From positions 4,024 through 12,242 of the forward strand of contig DBKX01000197.1 in assembly GCA_002297865.1 (NCBI GenBank): 8,219 bases of DNA, in the 5' to 3' direction. The position numbers were made by a program, and so were the translations under genes. The notes under the pieces were generated by a model. It did not search any database. It had not been told where the DNA came from and was given only the letters and a program-made list of their open reading frames with translations. Numbering within the stretch: the first letter of the stretch is position 1; each line of letters begins with the position of its first letter. Below are positions 1 to 6,764 of the stretch, piece by piece. The stretch comes from Lachnoclostridium sp. UBA739 (GTDB lineage Bacteria > Bacillota_A > Clostridia > Lachnospirales > Lachnospiraceae).

Positions 1-15
1 AACGGGGTCTTTTTT
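1..15. terminator. Right half of a probable bidirectional terminator after clpX, cut by the window edge
   Basis: The window opens with AACGGGGTC followed by six T, directly next to the clpX stop codon. Read leftward, the same bases are an A-run followed by GACCCCGTT. This is what one arm of a G+C-rich hairpin with flanking A and T tracts looks like, the usual form of a bidirectional rho-independent terminator. The other arm would lie outside the window, so pairing cannot be confirmed. If real, it ends the tig-clpP-clpX transcript just after clpX. Confidence 0.4.
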
Positions 16-1312
16 ATGCTATATCATCGCCATTGCTGCGACGCTTCGTTGCCTTTTTCGGTATTGGCTTTTTCTCATTTTCGCCATCCACCATAATCAA
101 CTTTGGTTCTTCTTTACCTTCTACTGCCTTCTTAGTAATTACACAACGGGCAACTTCCTCTTCAGAAGGAATATCAAACATAGAATTCATCATAACGGAT
201 TCCATAATCGCGCGTAATCCTCTGGCACCAGTCTTACGCTCAAAAGAAAGTTTTGCGATTGCCTTTACAGCATCATCTTCAAATTCAAGATTAACGCCAT
301 CAAGTTCGAATAACTTCTTATATTGTTTTACGATAGCATTCTTTGGCTCTGTTAAAATACGGGTAAGTGCTTCTTCGTCTAATAAGTCAAGTCCTACACT
401 AACAGGAACACGTCCTACAAACTCAGGAATAAGCCCGAATTTAACAAAGTCCTCAGGTAATACCTGTTTAAACATTTCACCTATCGTATTATCATGTTTT
501 GCACCTAATTCAGCACCAAAACCGATAGACTTTTGTCCGATTCTGCTTTCAATAATTTTCTCCAAACCATCAAAAGCACCACCGCAGATAAATAAAATGT
601 TAGTAGTATCAATCTGAATGAATTCCTGATGCGGATGCTTTCTACCACCTTGAGGAGGGACATTGGCAACTGTTCCTTCTAAGATTTTTAAAAGTGCCTG
701 CTGAACACCTTCACCAGAAACATCTCGTGTAATTGATGTATTTTCAGATTTTCTCGTAATCTTATCAATCTCATCAATATAGATAATTCCATACTCAGCA
801 CGCTCTACGTCGTAATCTGCTGCCTGAATAATTTTTAATAAAATATTCTCAACATCTTCACCTACATAACCTGCTTCTGTTAATGCAGTAGCATCTGCAA
901 TTGCAAATGGTACATTTAATAGTTTTGCAAGTGTCTGAGCTAGATATGTTTTACCTGAACCTGTTGGTCCAACCATTATAATATTACTTTTTTGCAGCTC
1001 TACATCAAGGTCTTTACCGGCAAGAACTCTCTTATAATGATTATAAACAGAAACCGCTAATACTTTTTTTGCATCATCTTGACCGATAACATATTCATCT
1101 AAGAATTCCTTAATCTCACGAGGTTTTAATAGATTGATTTCACTATCATTCTCGCTTGTATCAAATTCTTCTTCAATAATCTCGGCACAAAGATCGATAC
1201 ACTCGTCGCAGATATATACATTTGGAAGTGCGATAAGTTTACGTACCTGATCTTGCGTTTTATTACAGAAAGAGCATCTTAACTGCTTTCTGTCATCTGT
1301 TCTATTCGCCAT
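14..1312 (-). CDS. clpX: ATP-dependent Clp protease ATP-binding subunit ClpX
   Basis: Hexameric AAA+ unfoldase that recognises substrates, unfolds them with ATP and threads them into ClpP in the cytoplasm. The 432-residue protein has full family length. An N-terminal C4 zinc-binding domain has Cys13, Cys16, Cys35 and Cys38. The AAA+ core shows Walker A GPTGSGKT (115-122), pore loop GYVG (148-151), Walker B IIYIDEID (176-183), the RKHP pore loop (224-227), the IGF loop that docks on ClpP (263-265), an arginine finger at Arg301 (PEFVGR) and sensor 2 GARGLR (362-367). The Lys-rich C-terminal tail is normal. The ATG is preceded by AAAGGAG with 8 nt spacing. It lies 21 nt after clpP and is the last gene of the tig-clpP-clpX unit. 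No damaged motif is seen. Confidence 0.98.
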   Translation of the reverse strand: MANRTDDRKQLRCSFCNKTQDQVRKLIALPNVYICDECIDLCAEIIEEEFDTSENDSEINLLKPREIKEFLDEYVIGQDDAKKVLAVSVYNHYKRVLAGKDLDVELQKSNIIMVGPTGSGKTYLAQTLAKLLNVPFAIADATALTEAGYVGEDVENILLKIIQAADYDVERAEYGIIYIDEIDKITRKSENTSITRDVSGEGVQQALLKILEGTVANVPPQGGRKHPHQEFIQIDTTNILFICGGAFDGLEKIIESRIGQKSIGFGAELGAKHDNTIGEMFKQVLPEDFVKFGLIPEFVGRVPVSVGLDLLDEEALTRILTEPKNAIVKQYKKLFELDGVNLEFEDDAVKAIAKLSFERKTGARGLRAIMESVMMNSMFDIPSEEEVARCVITKKAVEGKEEPKLIMVDGENEKKPIPKKATKRRSNGDDIA

Positions 1313-1333
1313 TTAATAAACTCCTTTACAAAA

Positions 1334-1918
1334 TTAGCTACGTTTCGTAATAATGCTATCGATCAATCCATATTCCATTGCTTCTTGTGCTGTCATATAA
1401 TTATCTCTTTCCGTATCGATCTCAATCACATCAAGAGGTTTTCCTGTATTAGCAGCTAAAATTTCATTCAATTTTTTCTTTGTTTTTAAAATATTATCTG
1501 CCACAATTTTAATGTCTGTAGCTTGGCCTTTAGCACCGCCGGAAGGTTGATGAATCATAACCTCTGCGTTAGGAAGTGCAAATCTCTTTCCTTTTGCACC
1601 ACCAGATAAAAGAAACGCACCCATACTAGCAGCCATACCAATACACATAGTTGAAACATCACATTTGATATAATTCATAGTATCATAAATTGCCATACCA
1701 GCTGTAACTGATCCACCCGGGCTGTTGATATATAAGCTAATATCTTTGTTCGGATCTTCGGACTCTAAAAATAAGAGCTGTGCTACAATTAACTGAGCAG
1801 AAACGTCTGTTACTTCTTCCCCTAGAAAGATGATTCTCTCTTTTAATAAACGGGAATAAATATCGTAAGAACGTTCTCCTCTACTCGTTTGTTCAATGAC
1901 ATATGGGACTAAACTCAT
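1334..1918 (-). CDS. clpP: ATP-dependent Clp protease proteolytic subunit ClpP
   Basis: Serine peptidase that forms the two-ring, 14-subunit degradation chamber used by ClpX and other Clp ATPases. The 194-residue protein is of standard length. The catalytic triad is intact: Ser98 in GMAASMG, His123 in MIHQP and Asp172 in TERDNYM. The glycine-rich [11 protein letters not shown] segment (65-75), which forms the oxyanion hole and substrate strand region, is also present. The ATG has a strong AAGGAGG site with 8 nt spacing, and the gene starts 24 nt after the tig stop. With clpX following at once, the protease and its partner ATPase are made from one transcript. No CtsR heptad repeat or CIRCE element is visible next to it. 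Confidence 0.98.
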   Translation of the reverse strand: MSLVPYVIEQTSRGERSYDIYSRLLKERIIFLGEEVTDVSAQLIVAQLLFLESEDPNKDISLYINSPGGSVTAGMAIYDTMNYIKCDVSTMCIGMAASMGAFLLSGGAKGKRFALPNAEVMIHQPSGGAKGQATDIKIVADNILKTKKKLNEILAANTGKPLDVIEIDTERDNYMTAQEAMEYGLIDSIITKRS

Positions 1919-1942
1919 CTAACATTCCTCCTTAAACAGGAA

Positions 1943-3229
1943 CTATTTCTCTACAGCTGCTGCTGCGATCACGTCAACTGCTTTCTGAACAGCAATATCC
2001 ATAGACATAGTTTCCTTATCTTTGTCGCTCATAAGTTCTTTTAATTTGTCTAATTCCATCTTATAAGCTGCTGCCATACCTTCTAGTTCTTTGTTAAGTT
2101 CTTCTTCTGATACTTCAATATTTTCTGCCTTCACGATTGCTTCTAATACAAGTCTGCTTTGGATGCGTTTTAAAGCCTGAGGTCTAATAGAATCTAAGAA
2201 TTTTTTAGCATCCATGCCTGTAAACTGGAAGTACTGTTCTAATGATAAACCTTGTTGCTGAATTCTTCTAGCAAAATCATCAGCCATCTGTCTCATTTGA
2301 GTTTCGATCATAGCTTCTGGAATTTCCATTGTTGCATTTTCGATTACAGTATCAACTACTGCTTCTTCTTTTGCTGACATTGCTGCATTATATTTTTTCT
2401 CTTCAAGATTTTTCTTTACATCAGCCTTGTATTCTTCTAAAGTTTCAAATTCAGAAACATCTTGAGCGAACTCGTCATTTAATTCTGGTAATTCTTTTAC
2501 TTTGATTTCTTTCACTGTTACTTTGAACATAGCAGGCTTTCCAGCTAACTCTTTCGCTTGGTATTCTTCTGGGAAAGTAACGTTAACTTCTACTTCTTCA
2601 CCTGTTTTCTTACCAACTAATTGTTCTTCAAATGTATCAATAAAGGAATGAGAACCGATTACTAAGGAGTAATCTGTACCTTTTCCACCTTCGAATGCTT
2701 TACCATCAACGAAACCTTCGAAATCAATAATTGCGATATCGTTGTTTTCGATTGCTCTATCTTCAACTGTGATTGTTCTTGAATTTTGTTCTCTAACGCG
2801 ATCTAATTCAGCGTTCACTTCGTCGTCAGAAACTGTTACTTCTATTTTTTCAACTTCAATACCTTTGTAATCACCTAAAGTAACTTCTGGTTTTACTGCT
2901 ACTTCAGCTGTAAAGATAAATGGTTTTCCTTTTTCAATTTGAACAACATTGATGTCTGGTTGAGAAACGATTTCTAAGTCGCTTTCTTTTACAGCTTCAT
3001 CATAAGCTTTAGGAATTAAAGCGTTTGCTGCGTCTTCAAAGAAAATGCTTGCTCCATATAATTTTTCAATAACGGCACGAGGTGCTTTACCTTTTCTAAA
3101 TCCTTGAACTGAAATTTTTCCTTTATTCTTCTGATATGCTTTTTCAATGGCAGCGTCAAGTTCTTCTGCACTCGCCTCGATTGTAAGCTTTACCATGTTC
3201 TTTTCTAACTTTTCCACTTGTAAACTCAT
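1943..3229 (-). CDS. tig: Trigger factor (ribosome-associated chaperone and peptidyl-prolyl isomerase)
   Basis: Binds the ribosomal exit tunnel and shields nascent chains; its FKBP-type domain speeds proline isomerisation. The 428-residue protein has the usual three-part layout. The N-terminal ribosome-binding domain carries the signature GFRKGKAP at 43-50. An FKBP-like PPIase domain spans about 163-244, beginning at NNDIAIIDFEGFVDG and including FEEQLVGKKTGE. The rest is the charged, helical C-terminal chaperone domain. The start is fixed by TAAGGAGG about 7 nt upstream of the ATG. It is the first gene of the tig-clpP-clpX operon, an arrangement common in Firmicutes that couples folding with degradation. 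The sigma-A-like promoter upstream is the only strong one seen for the unit. Confidence 0.97.
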   Translation of the reverse strand: MSLQVEKLEKNMVKLTIEASAEELDAAIEKAYQKNKGKISVQGFRKGKAPRAVIEKLYGASIFFEDAANALIPKAYDEAVKESDLEIVSQPDINVVQIEKGKPFIFTAEVAVKPEVTLGDYKGIEVEKIEVTVSDDEVNAELDRVREQNSRTITVEDRAIENNDIAIIDFEGFVDGKAFEGGKGTDYSLVIGSHSFIDTFEEQLVGKKTGEEVEVNVTFPEEYQAKELAGKPAMFKVTVKEIKVKELPELNDEFAQDVSEFETLEEYKADVKKNLEEKKYNAAMSAKEEAVVDTVIENATMEIPEAMIETQMRQMADDFARRIQQQGLSLEQYFQFTGMDAKKFLDSIRPQALKRIQSRLVLEAIVKAENIEVSEEELNKELEGMAAAYKMELDKLKELMSDKDKETMSMDIAVQKAVDVIAAAAVEK

Positions 3230-3289
3230 TAATTTTCCTCCTTAATATAGCATGAAAACAGACACTCAGCCATTCTCAATCTAAGCACT

Positions 3290-3318
3290 AGTATAGTATA
3301 AGCTAGGATTTTTGTAAA
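3290..3318 (-). promoter_or_regulatory. Sigma-A-type promoter of the tig-clpP-clpX operon
   Basis: On the minus strand, TTTACA (3318-3313) and TATACT (3295-3290) are separated by exactly 17 nt. Each hexamer matches 5 of 6 consensus bases. The -10 end lies 60 nt before the tig ATG, leaving a leader of about 50 nt that ends in a strong ribosome binding site. A second overlapping TATACT copy (3300-3295) would have only a 12-nt spacer and is unlikely to be used. I see no CIRCE or CtsR operator nearby, so constitutive expression is the simplest reading. Confidence 0.75.
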
Positions 3319-3345
3319 TACCTAATCTTCTTATAACACGGAAAG

Positions 3346-3366
3346 GAACGTGCTTTACGCACGTTC
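3346..3366 (-). repeat. Perfect hairpin with the glmM stop codon in its loop
   Basis: GAACGTGC and GCACGTTC form a perfect 8-bp inverted repeat around a 5-nt loop, GTAAA, which contains the TAA stop codon of glmM. Following bases on the minus strand are CTTTCCGTG, not a clean T-run, so it does not look like a textbook intrinsic terminator. It may be a weak terminator or a 3'-end stabilising hairpin. The tig promoter begins only about 30 nt further on, so some separation of the two units would be expected here. Confidence 0.6.
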
Positions 3367-4701
3367 GTGACCCTGTTCTTTTAATGCATCTGTAACTACT
3401 TTTGCATACTTTGCACATAGTTCATCTGTCTTCGCTTCTACCATGACTCTAATGAGTGGCTCAGTGCCACTTTCACGTAATAATAATCTTCCTTCATCCC
3501 CTAGTTCCTGTTCTACTTTCGCAGCTGCTGCCTTGACAACTTCATCTTCTCTAGCAGCCTTTTTGTCATTGACTTTGACATTCACAAGTAACTGTGGATA
3601 AATCTTAATATCTTTCAAAATTTCAGATATGCTCATCTTCTTTTCAAGCATAACTTCCATAATCATAAGAGATGTTAAAATACCATCTCCTGTGGATGCA
3701 TATTTGCTGAAAATAATATGACCTGACTGTTCACCGCCTAATGTATAACCGTTATTCATCATACACTCATATACATACTTATCTCCAACCGTAGTCTTCT
3801 CGTAAGAAATACCCTTTTCATCCAATGCTTTGTAAAGCCCCATATTTGACATAATTGTAGTAACAATCGTATTGTTTGTTAACTCTCCATGTTCATGTAA
3901 ATAAGTTCCGCATAGATAAAGAATTAAATCACCATCAATAATATTCCCTTTTTCATCTACAGCTAAACATCTATCTGCATCACCATCGTATGCAAATCCT
4001 ACATCTAAATTGTTTTCTACAACGAATTTTGCTAAATGTTCAATATGTGTTGAGCCACAGTTCGTATTTATATTGACGCCATTTGGTTCATTACTCATCG
4101 TAAATGTCTTAGCACCTAACGCATCGAAAACTGGTTTTGCAATCGTAGATGCTGAACCATTGGCACAGTCAAGTCCTACCTTCACGCCCTTAAAGGAACG
4201 CTTTGCTAATGAGATTAAGTATCCCATGTAACGATGTCTACCCATTGAATAATCAATGGTTCTTCCAATGTCTTCTCCGACAGCATACGGTATACTGTCT
4301 ACCTCTTCATCAATATATTGCTCAATTAATGCCTCTACTTCGGCTTCTAGTTTGTGTCCTTCTCCATTGATAATTTTAATACCATTATCATAGAACGGAT
4401 TATGACTTGCAGAAATCATAATACCACAATCAAATCCTTCACTTGTTACTACATAAGAAACACTTGGTGTTGTTGTTACATGCAGTAAATACACGTCAGC
4501 ACCACTGGCTGTTAATCCAGCAGAAAGTGCATCTTCAAACATATAACTGGATCTTCTAGTATCCTTACCAATTACAATCTTAGCTTTATGATCCTTACCA
4601 AAATAATTCCCCAAAAAACGTCCTACTTTAAATGCATGCATTACTGTCAAAACTTTATTCGCTTCACCACGAAAACCATCTGTCCCAAAATACTTACCCA
4701 T
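3355..4701 (-). CDS. glmM: Phosphoglucosamine mutase
   Basis: Converts glucosamine-6-phosphate to glucosamine-1-phosphate, the step leading to UDP-GlcNAc for peptidoglycan; cytoplasmic. The 448-residue protein matches the family length. All four alpha-D-phosphohexomutase signatures are present: the phosphoserine loop ISASHNP with catalytic Ser99, the magnesium loop DGDADR (239-244), the sugar-binding GGEQSGH (322-328), and the phosphate-binding RESGTEPLIRV (409-419). The N-terminal YFGTDGFRG is the GlmM type rather than the phosphomannomutase type. AAGGAGG sits about 7 nt before the ATG. It seems to be a single-gene unit: the next gene upstream, for a spore protein, is separated by a terminator, and tig downstream has its own promoter. 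No glmS or ribozyme element lies in this window. Confidence 0.97.
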   Translation of the reverse strand: MGKYFGTDGFRGEANKVLTVMHAFKVGRFLGNYFGKDHKAKIVIGKDTRRSSYMFEDALSAGLTASGADVYLLHVTTTPSVSYVVTSEGFDCGIMISASHNPFYDNGIKIINGEGHKLEAEVEALIEQYIDEEVDSIPYAVGEDIGRTIDYSMGRHRYMGYLISLAKRSFKGVKVGLDCANGSASTIAKPVFDALGAKTFTMSNEPNGVNINTNCGSTHIEHLAKFVVENNLDVGFAYDGDADRCLAVDEKGNIIDGDLILYLCGTYLHEHGELTNNTIVTTIMSNMGLYKALDEKGISYEKTTVGDKYVYECMMNNGYTLGGEQSGHIIFSKYASTGDGILTSLMIMEVMLEKKMSISEILKDIKIYPQLLVNVKVNDKKAAREDEVVKAAAAKVEQELGDEGRLLLRESGTEPLIRVMVEAKTDELCAKYAKVVTDALKEQGHERA

Positions 4702-4764
4702 TGTGCTCCTCCTTAATCCTGCTAATTGTCTTTATCCATTAAATTTATCAGTCTAATAACATAT

Positions 4765-4794
4765 ATTCTACGTTTTAATTTTTCATGTACGCAA
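4765..4794 (-). promoter_or_regulatory. Second possible glmM promoter
   Basis: On the minus strand TTGCGT (4794-4789) and TAGAAT (4770-4765) are 18 nt apart. The -10 matches 5 of 6 consensus bases but the -35 only 3 of 6. It lies downstream of the extended -10 candidate and would give a glmM leader of about 57 nt. Either or both may be used; sequence alone does not decide. Confidence 0.35.
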
Positions 4795-4800
4795 TTGTAT

Positions 4801-4829
4801 ATATTAGCATAAACCGTGAATTTATGCAA
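4801..4829 (-). promoter_or_regulatory. Extended -10 promoter candidate for glmM with an inverted repeat filling the spacer
   Basis: On the minus strand TTGCAT (4829-4824) and TAATAT (4806-4801) are 17 nt apart, and TGC directly before the -10 gives an extended -10 element. The hexamers alone are moderate matches. A perfect 7-bp inverted repeat, GCATAAA/TTTATGC with a 7-nt centre (4807-4827), fills the spacer and runs into the -35. A protein bound there would block polymerase, so this is a plausible operator, but no regulator can be named. Confidence 0.45.
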
Positions 4830-4841
4830 TGTATGTAACAT

Positions 4842-4911
4842 AAAAAACATCATCCATTACGCGAGTACTCTAAGATTAATCCCAAATCGTCACAATACTA
4901 GATGATGTTTT
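4842..4911. terminator. Long-loop, bidirectional-type terminator downstream of the SASP gene
   Basis: AAAACATCATC (4844-4854) and GATGATGTTTT (4901-4911) form a perfect 11-bp stem. On the minus strand, six T follow GATGATG, as needed to end the SASP transcript; on the plus strand the stem is also followed by a T-rich stretch. The 46-nt loop is unusually large for an intrinsic terminator and holds two perfect 8-bp palindromes, GAGTACTC (4863-4870) and GATTAATC (4874-4881). The stem lies about 60 nt past the SASP stop and upstream of the glmM promoter, so it insulates glmM from spore-stage transcription. Confidence 0.65.
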
Positions 4912-4969
4912 ATTTTTCGTTGTGTTATTCCCTTGTATAGATAACGCCCATTTTCATGTTATACGATAT

Positions 4970-5194
4970 CTATTGTTGTTGTTTACCAGCCATATTCTGC
5001 TCGTAACTTCTGATCATTTGTCTAACCATTTCTCCACCAACAGAACCATTTTGGGCACTTGTTAAGTCTCCATTATAACCTTGTTTTAATGGAACACCAA
5101 TTTCAGATGCCACTTCCATTTTGAAACGGTCTAATGCCTCTCTTGCTTGAGGTACTTCTACTCTGTTTGAACCGCTGTTGTTATTACTTGACAT
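4970..5194 (-). CDS. Small acid-soluble spore protein, alpha/beta type
   Basis: Coats spore DNA and protects it from UV and heat, then is degraded at germination to supply amino acids. The 74-residue protein has the family layout: a variable N-terminus rich in Ser and Asn, the germination protease (GPR) site region MEVASE (26-31), where cleavage is expected after Glu27, and the conserved DNA-binding segment around GDLTSAQNGSVGGEMVRQMI (42-61). The start chosen is the ATG at 5194. A GTG in frame at 5203 overlaps the GGAGG ribosome binding site itself, while the ATG lies 6 nt after GGAGGTG, the proper spacing. It is a single-gene unit with its own terminator. Expression in the forespore under sigma-G is expected for the family, and a matching -10 is seen upstream. 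The exact paralogue cannot be named. Confidence 0.95.
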   Translation of the reverse strand: MSSNNNSGSNRVEVPQAREALDRFKMEVASEIGVPLKQGYNGDLTSAQNGSVGGEMVRQMIRSYEQNMAGKQQQ

Positions 5195-5244
5195 AACGTA
5201 CACCTCCGTGAGTTTTCCTGCCGATGCATCTTACATGTTCGGCT

Positions 5245-5251
5245 TAGTATG
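5245..5251 (-). promoter_or_regulatory. Sigma-G-like -10 element for the SASP gene
   Basis: The minus strand reads CATACTA, a full match to the sigma-F/sigma-G -10 pattern CATANTA, ending about 50 nt before the SASP start codon. The expected -35 about 17-18 nt upstream is weak (GAAGT or similar). It falls inside the 9-bp inverted repeat at 5253-5280. The gene downstream supports a forespore promoter; the exact -35 is uncertain. Confidence 0.55.
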
Positions 5252-5252
5252 A

Positions 5253-5280
5253 GATAAGCGATTACTTCACTTCGCTTATC
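5253..5280. repeat. Perfect 9-bp inverted repeat upstream of the SASP gene
   Basis: GATAAGCGA (5253-5261) and TCGCTTATC (5272-5280) are exact inverted copies around a 10-nt centre. No T-run follows on either strand, so it is not an ordinary terminator. It abuts the sigma-G-like -10 and covers where the -35 should be, which fits an operator better than an RNA hairpin, though either is possible. Confidence 0.6.
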
Positions 5281-5290
5281 GAGAAAGAAC

Positions 5291-5304
5291 ATTGCAGTTG
5301 CAAT
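5291..5304. repeat. Short dyad ATTGCA-GT-TGCAAT between the SASP and symporter genes
   Basis: A perfect 6-bp inverted repeat with a 2-nt centre, lying 10 nt from the 9-bp inverted repeat at 5253-5280. Such compact dyads are typical of dimeric repressor sites, but one of this size can also occur by chance in AT-rich DNA. No regulator is identified. Confidence 0.3.
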
Positions 5305-5363
5305 TCTGCTACCGGACTGTTGTTTCTGTATAACGTTGTTTTTCATCACTTATCTTGTTATTA

Positions 5364-5391
5364 TTGTTACTCATTTTGTTTTTTTTATTAT
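5364..5391 (+). promoter_or_regulatory. Weak promoter candidate for the AGCS symporter gene
   Basis: TTGTTA (5364-5369) and TATTAT (5386-5391) are 16 nt apart, matching 4 and 5 of 6 sigma-A consensus bases. This would give a leader of about 70 nt. A later TATACT (5438-5443) has no recognisable -35 at proper spacing. An inverted repeat TTTCAT/ATGAAA (5397-5402 and 5417-5422) lies near the predicted transcript start and could be a control site. All of this is tentative in such AT-rich DNA. Confidence 0.3.
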
Positions 5392-5471
5392 GGTAATTTC
5401 ATCCTTGTTTTATGTCATGAAACTCGTAAAAAAGCGATATACTCTATAAAGAAAGAAAAAGGAAGCATGCC

Positions 5472-6764
5472 ATGTCATATCTAAAAGCATTTAATAATTT
5501 TTTATGGACATATCCTATACTCCTACTACTAATAGGAACCCATATTTTCTTTACAATTCGACTTCACTTTCCACAAAGAAAAGTATTTTACGGAATTAAA
5601 CTTTCCGTTAAAAATGAAGCTGATGACGGCAATAGTTTATCAGGTTTTGCCGCCCTTACTACAACACTGGCTGCAACATTAGGCACTGGAAATATTGTTG
5701 GAGTTTCACTAGCCGTTGCACTAGGCGGCCCAGGTGCTATATTCTGGTGCTGGATTACTGGAATTCTTGGTATGGCCACTTCTTATGCTGAATGCTATCT
5801 TAGCCTTATTTATCGAAAAAAAATAGAACCGAATACGTATGAAGGAGGTCCCATGTATGTGCTTCGTGATGGGTTACATAAAAAATGGCTAGCCACTCTG
5901 TATGCTTGTTGCACAATTCTAGCATCACTTTGCATTGGTTGCGCTACTCAGGCAAACGCCATGACAGAAGCTACCACTGCCGCATGGAACCTCTCTCCTA
6001 TGCTTGTTGGAATAATTGCTTCTATATTGTGTGGATTTGTAATTATTGGCGGATTAAAAACCATAGGAAATGTATGTAGCACTATTGTACCGATTATGGG
6101 ATTCGGTTATATCTTATGTTGTTTTGTGCTTCTTTATATAAATAGAAATGAATTCTTAAGTGCAATCCAGCTTATATTAAAATCTGCTTTCCAATCAAAC
6201 GCAGCTCTTGGAGGTTTTTCAGGTTCTACTATTCAAATGGCAGCAAGGCACGGAATTGCAAGAGGATTGTATACAAATGAAGCAGGACTAGGCTCTGCTG
6301 CGATTGCTGCTGGCCATGCAAATACAAAGAATCCCAAAAAGCAGGCTCTCATTCAAATGACCGCTACCTTTTGGGATACTGTTATTATGTGTGCAATTAC
6401 AGGCATAGTTATCGTAACAGAAGGAATTAAACATCCTTGTGCCTTTGAATATTCTTCTCCTGGTTCATATACCACTGTGGCTTTCTCCAGTCTGCCTTGC
6501 GGCAACATTATATTGACACTTGCTCTTATTGCCTTTGCAATGGCAACATTAATAGGCTGGTCCTTTTTTGGAGAGCGTGCACTTCACTTTCTCTGTGGAG
6601 AACACTACAAGAAAACTTATCAAATTGCATACCTTTTTATGATTTTCTTAGGCGCCATTATGTCTCTAGACTTAGTCTGGGAAATGACCGACCTTATAAA
6701 TGCGTGCATATTAATTCCTAATATCACAGCACTATTCCTACTTCACCAGAAAATTAAATGTTAG
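5472..6764 (+). CDS. AGCS-family sodium:alanine/glycine symporter
   Basis: Multi-pass inner-membrane carrier that takes up a small amino acid, usually alanine or glycine, with sodium (TC family 2.A.25). The 430-residue protein is mostly hydrophobic, with about 10-11 likely membrane segments. Family motifs in order are GTGNIVGV (71-78), GGPGAIFW (85-92), YEGGPMYVL (123-131), RGLYTNEAGLGSA (264-276) and GWSFFGERA (362-370). It is a little shorter than the common 440-480 residues but complete at both ends. The start has AAGGAAG with 6 nt spacing; an ATG 5 nt upstream is out of frame. It is the only rightward gene here. Its stop overlaps the stop of the opposing DJ-1-family gene by 4 bp. The true substrate cannot be read from sequence. 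Confidence 0.95.
   Translation: MSYLKAFNNFLWTYPILLLLIGTHIFFTIRLHFPQRKVFYGIKLSVKNEADDGNSLSGFAALTTTLAATLGTGNIVGVSLAVALGGPGAIFWCWITGILGMATSYAECYLSLIYRKKIEPNTYEGGPMYVLRDGLHKKWLATLYACCTILASLCIGCATQANAMTEATTAAWNLSPMLVGIIASILCGFVIIGGLKTIGNVCSTIVPIMGFGYILCCFVLLYINRNEFLSAIQLILKSAFQSNAALGGFSGSTIQMAARHGIARGLYTNEAGLGSAAIAAGHANTKNPKKQALIQMTATFWDTVIMCAITGIVIVTEGIKHPCAFEYSSPGSYTTVAFSSLPCGNIILTLALIAFAMATLIGWSFFGERALHFLCGEHYKKTYQIAYLFMIFLGAIMSLDLVWEMTDLINACILIPNITALFLLHQKIKC

Noticed and set aside
33..617. A 194-codon plus-strand frame opposite clpX
   Set aside because: It is a low-complexity, Ser-rich translation of the antisense strand of a highly conserved gene, with no start signals.
3230..3354. Heat-shock operators (CIRCE or CtsR sites) ahead of tig
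   Set aside because: Clp genes in Firmicutes are often under CtsR, so I looked, but neither the TTAGCACTC/GAGTGCTAA pair nor tandem GGTCAAA heptads are present in this gap.
4702..4843. A riboswitch or ribozyme in the glmM leader
   Set aside because: The leader is short and AT-rich, with no conserved structured element I can recognise; the known glmS ribozyme belongs to a different gene.
5195..5203. GTG at 5203 as the SASP start
   Set aside because: The GTG overlaps the GGAGG site, leaving no room for initiation; the ATG at 5194 has correct spacing and gives the usual SASP N-terminus.
5158..5349. A 63-codon minus-strand frame covering the SASP upstream region
   Set aside because: It lacks a good ribosome binding site, overlaps the SASP start in another frame, contains the sigma-G-like promoter element, and its product resembles no family I know.
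5386..5420. A leftward promoter (ATGACA, 17 nt, TACCAT) toward the SASP gene
   Set aside because: The -10 is a poor match and transcription would make a very long leader; the sigma-G-like element nearer the gene explains its expression better.
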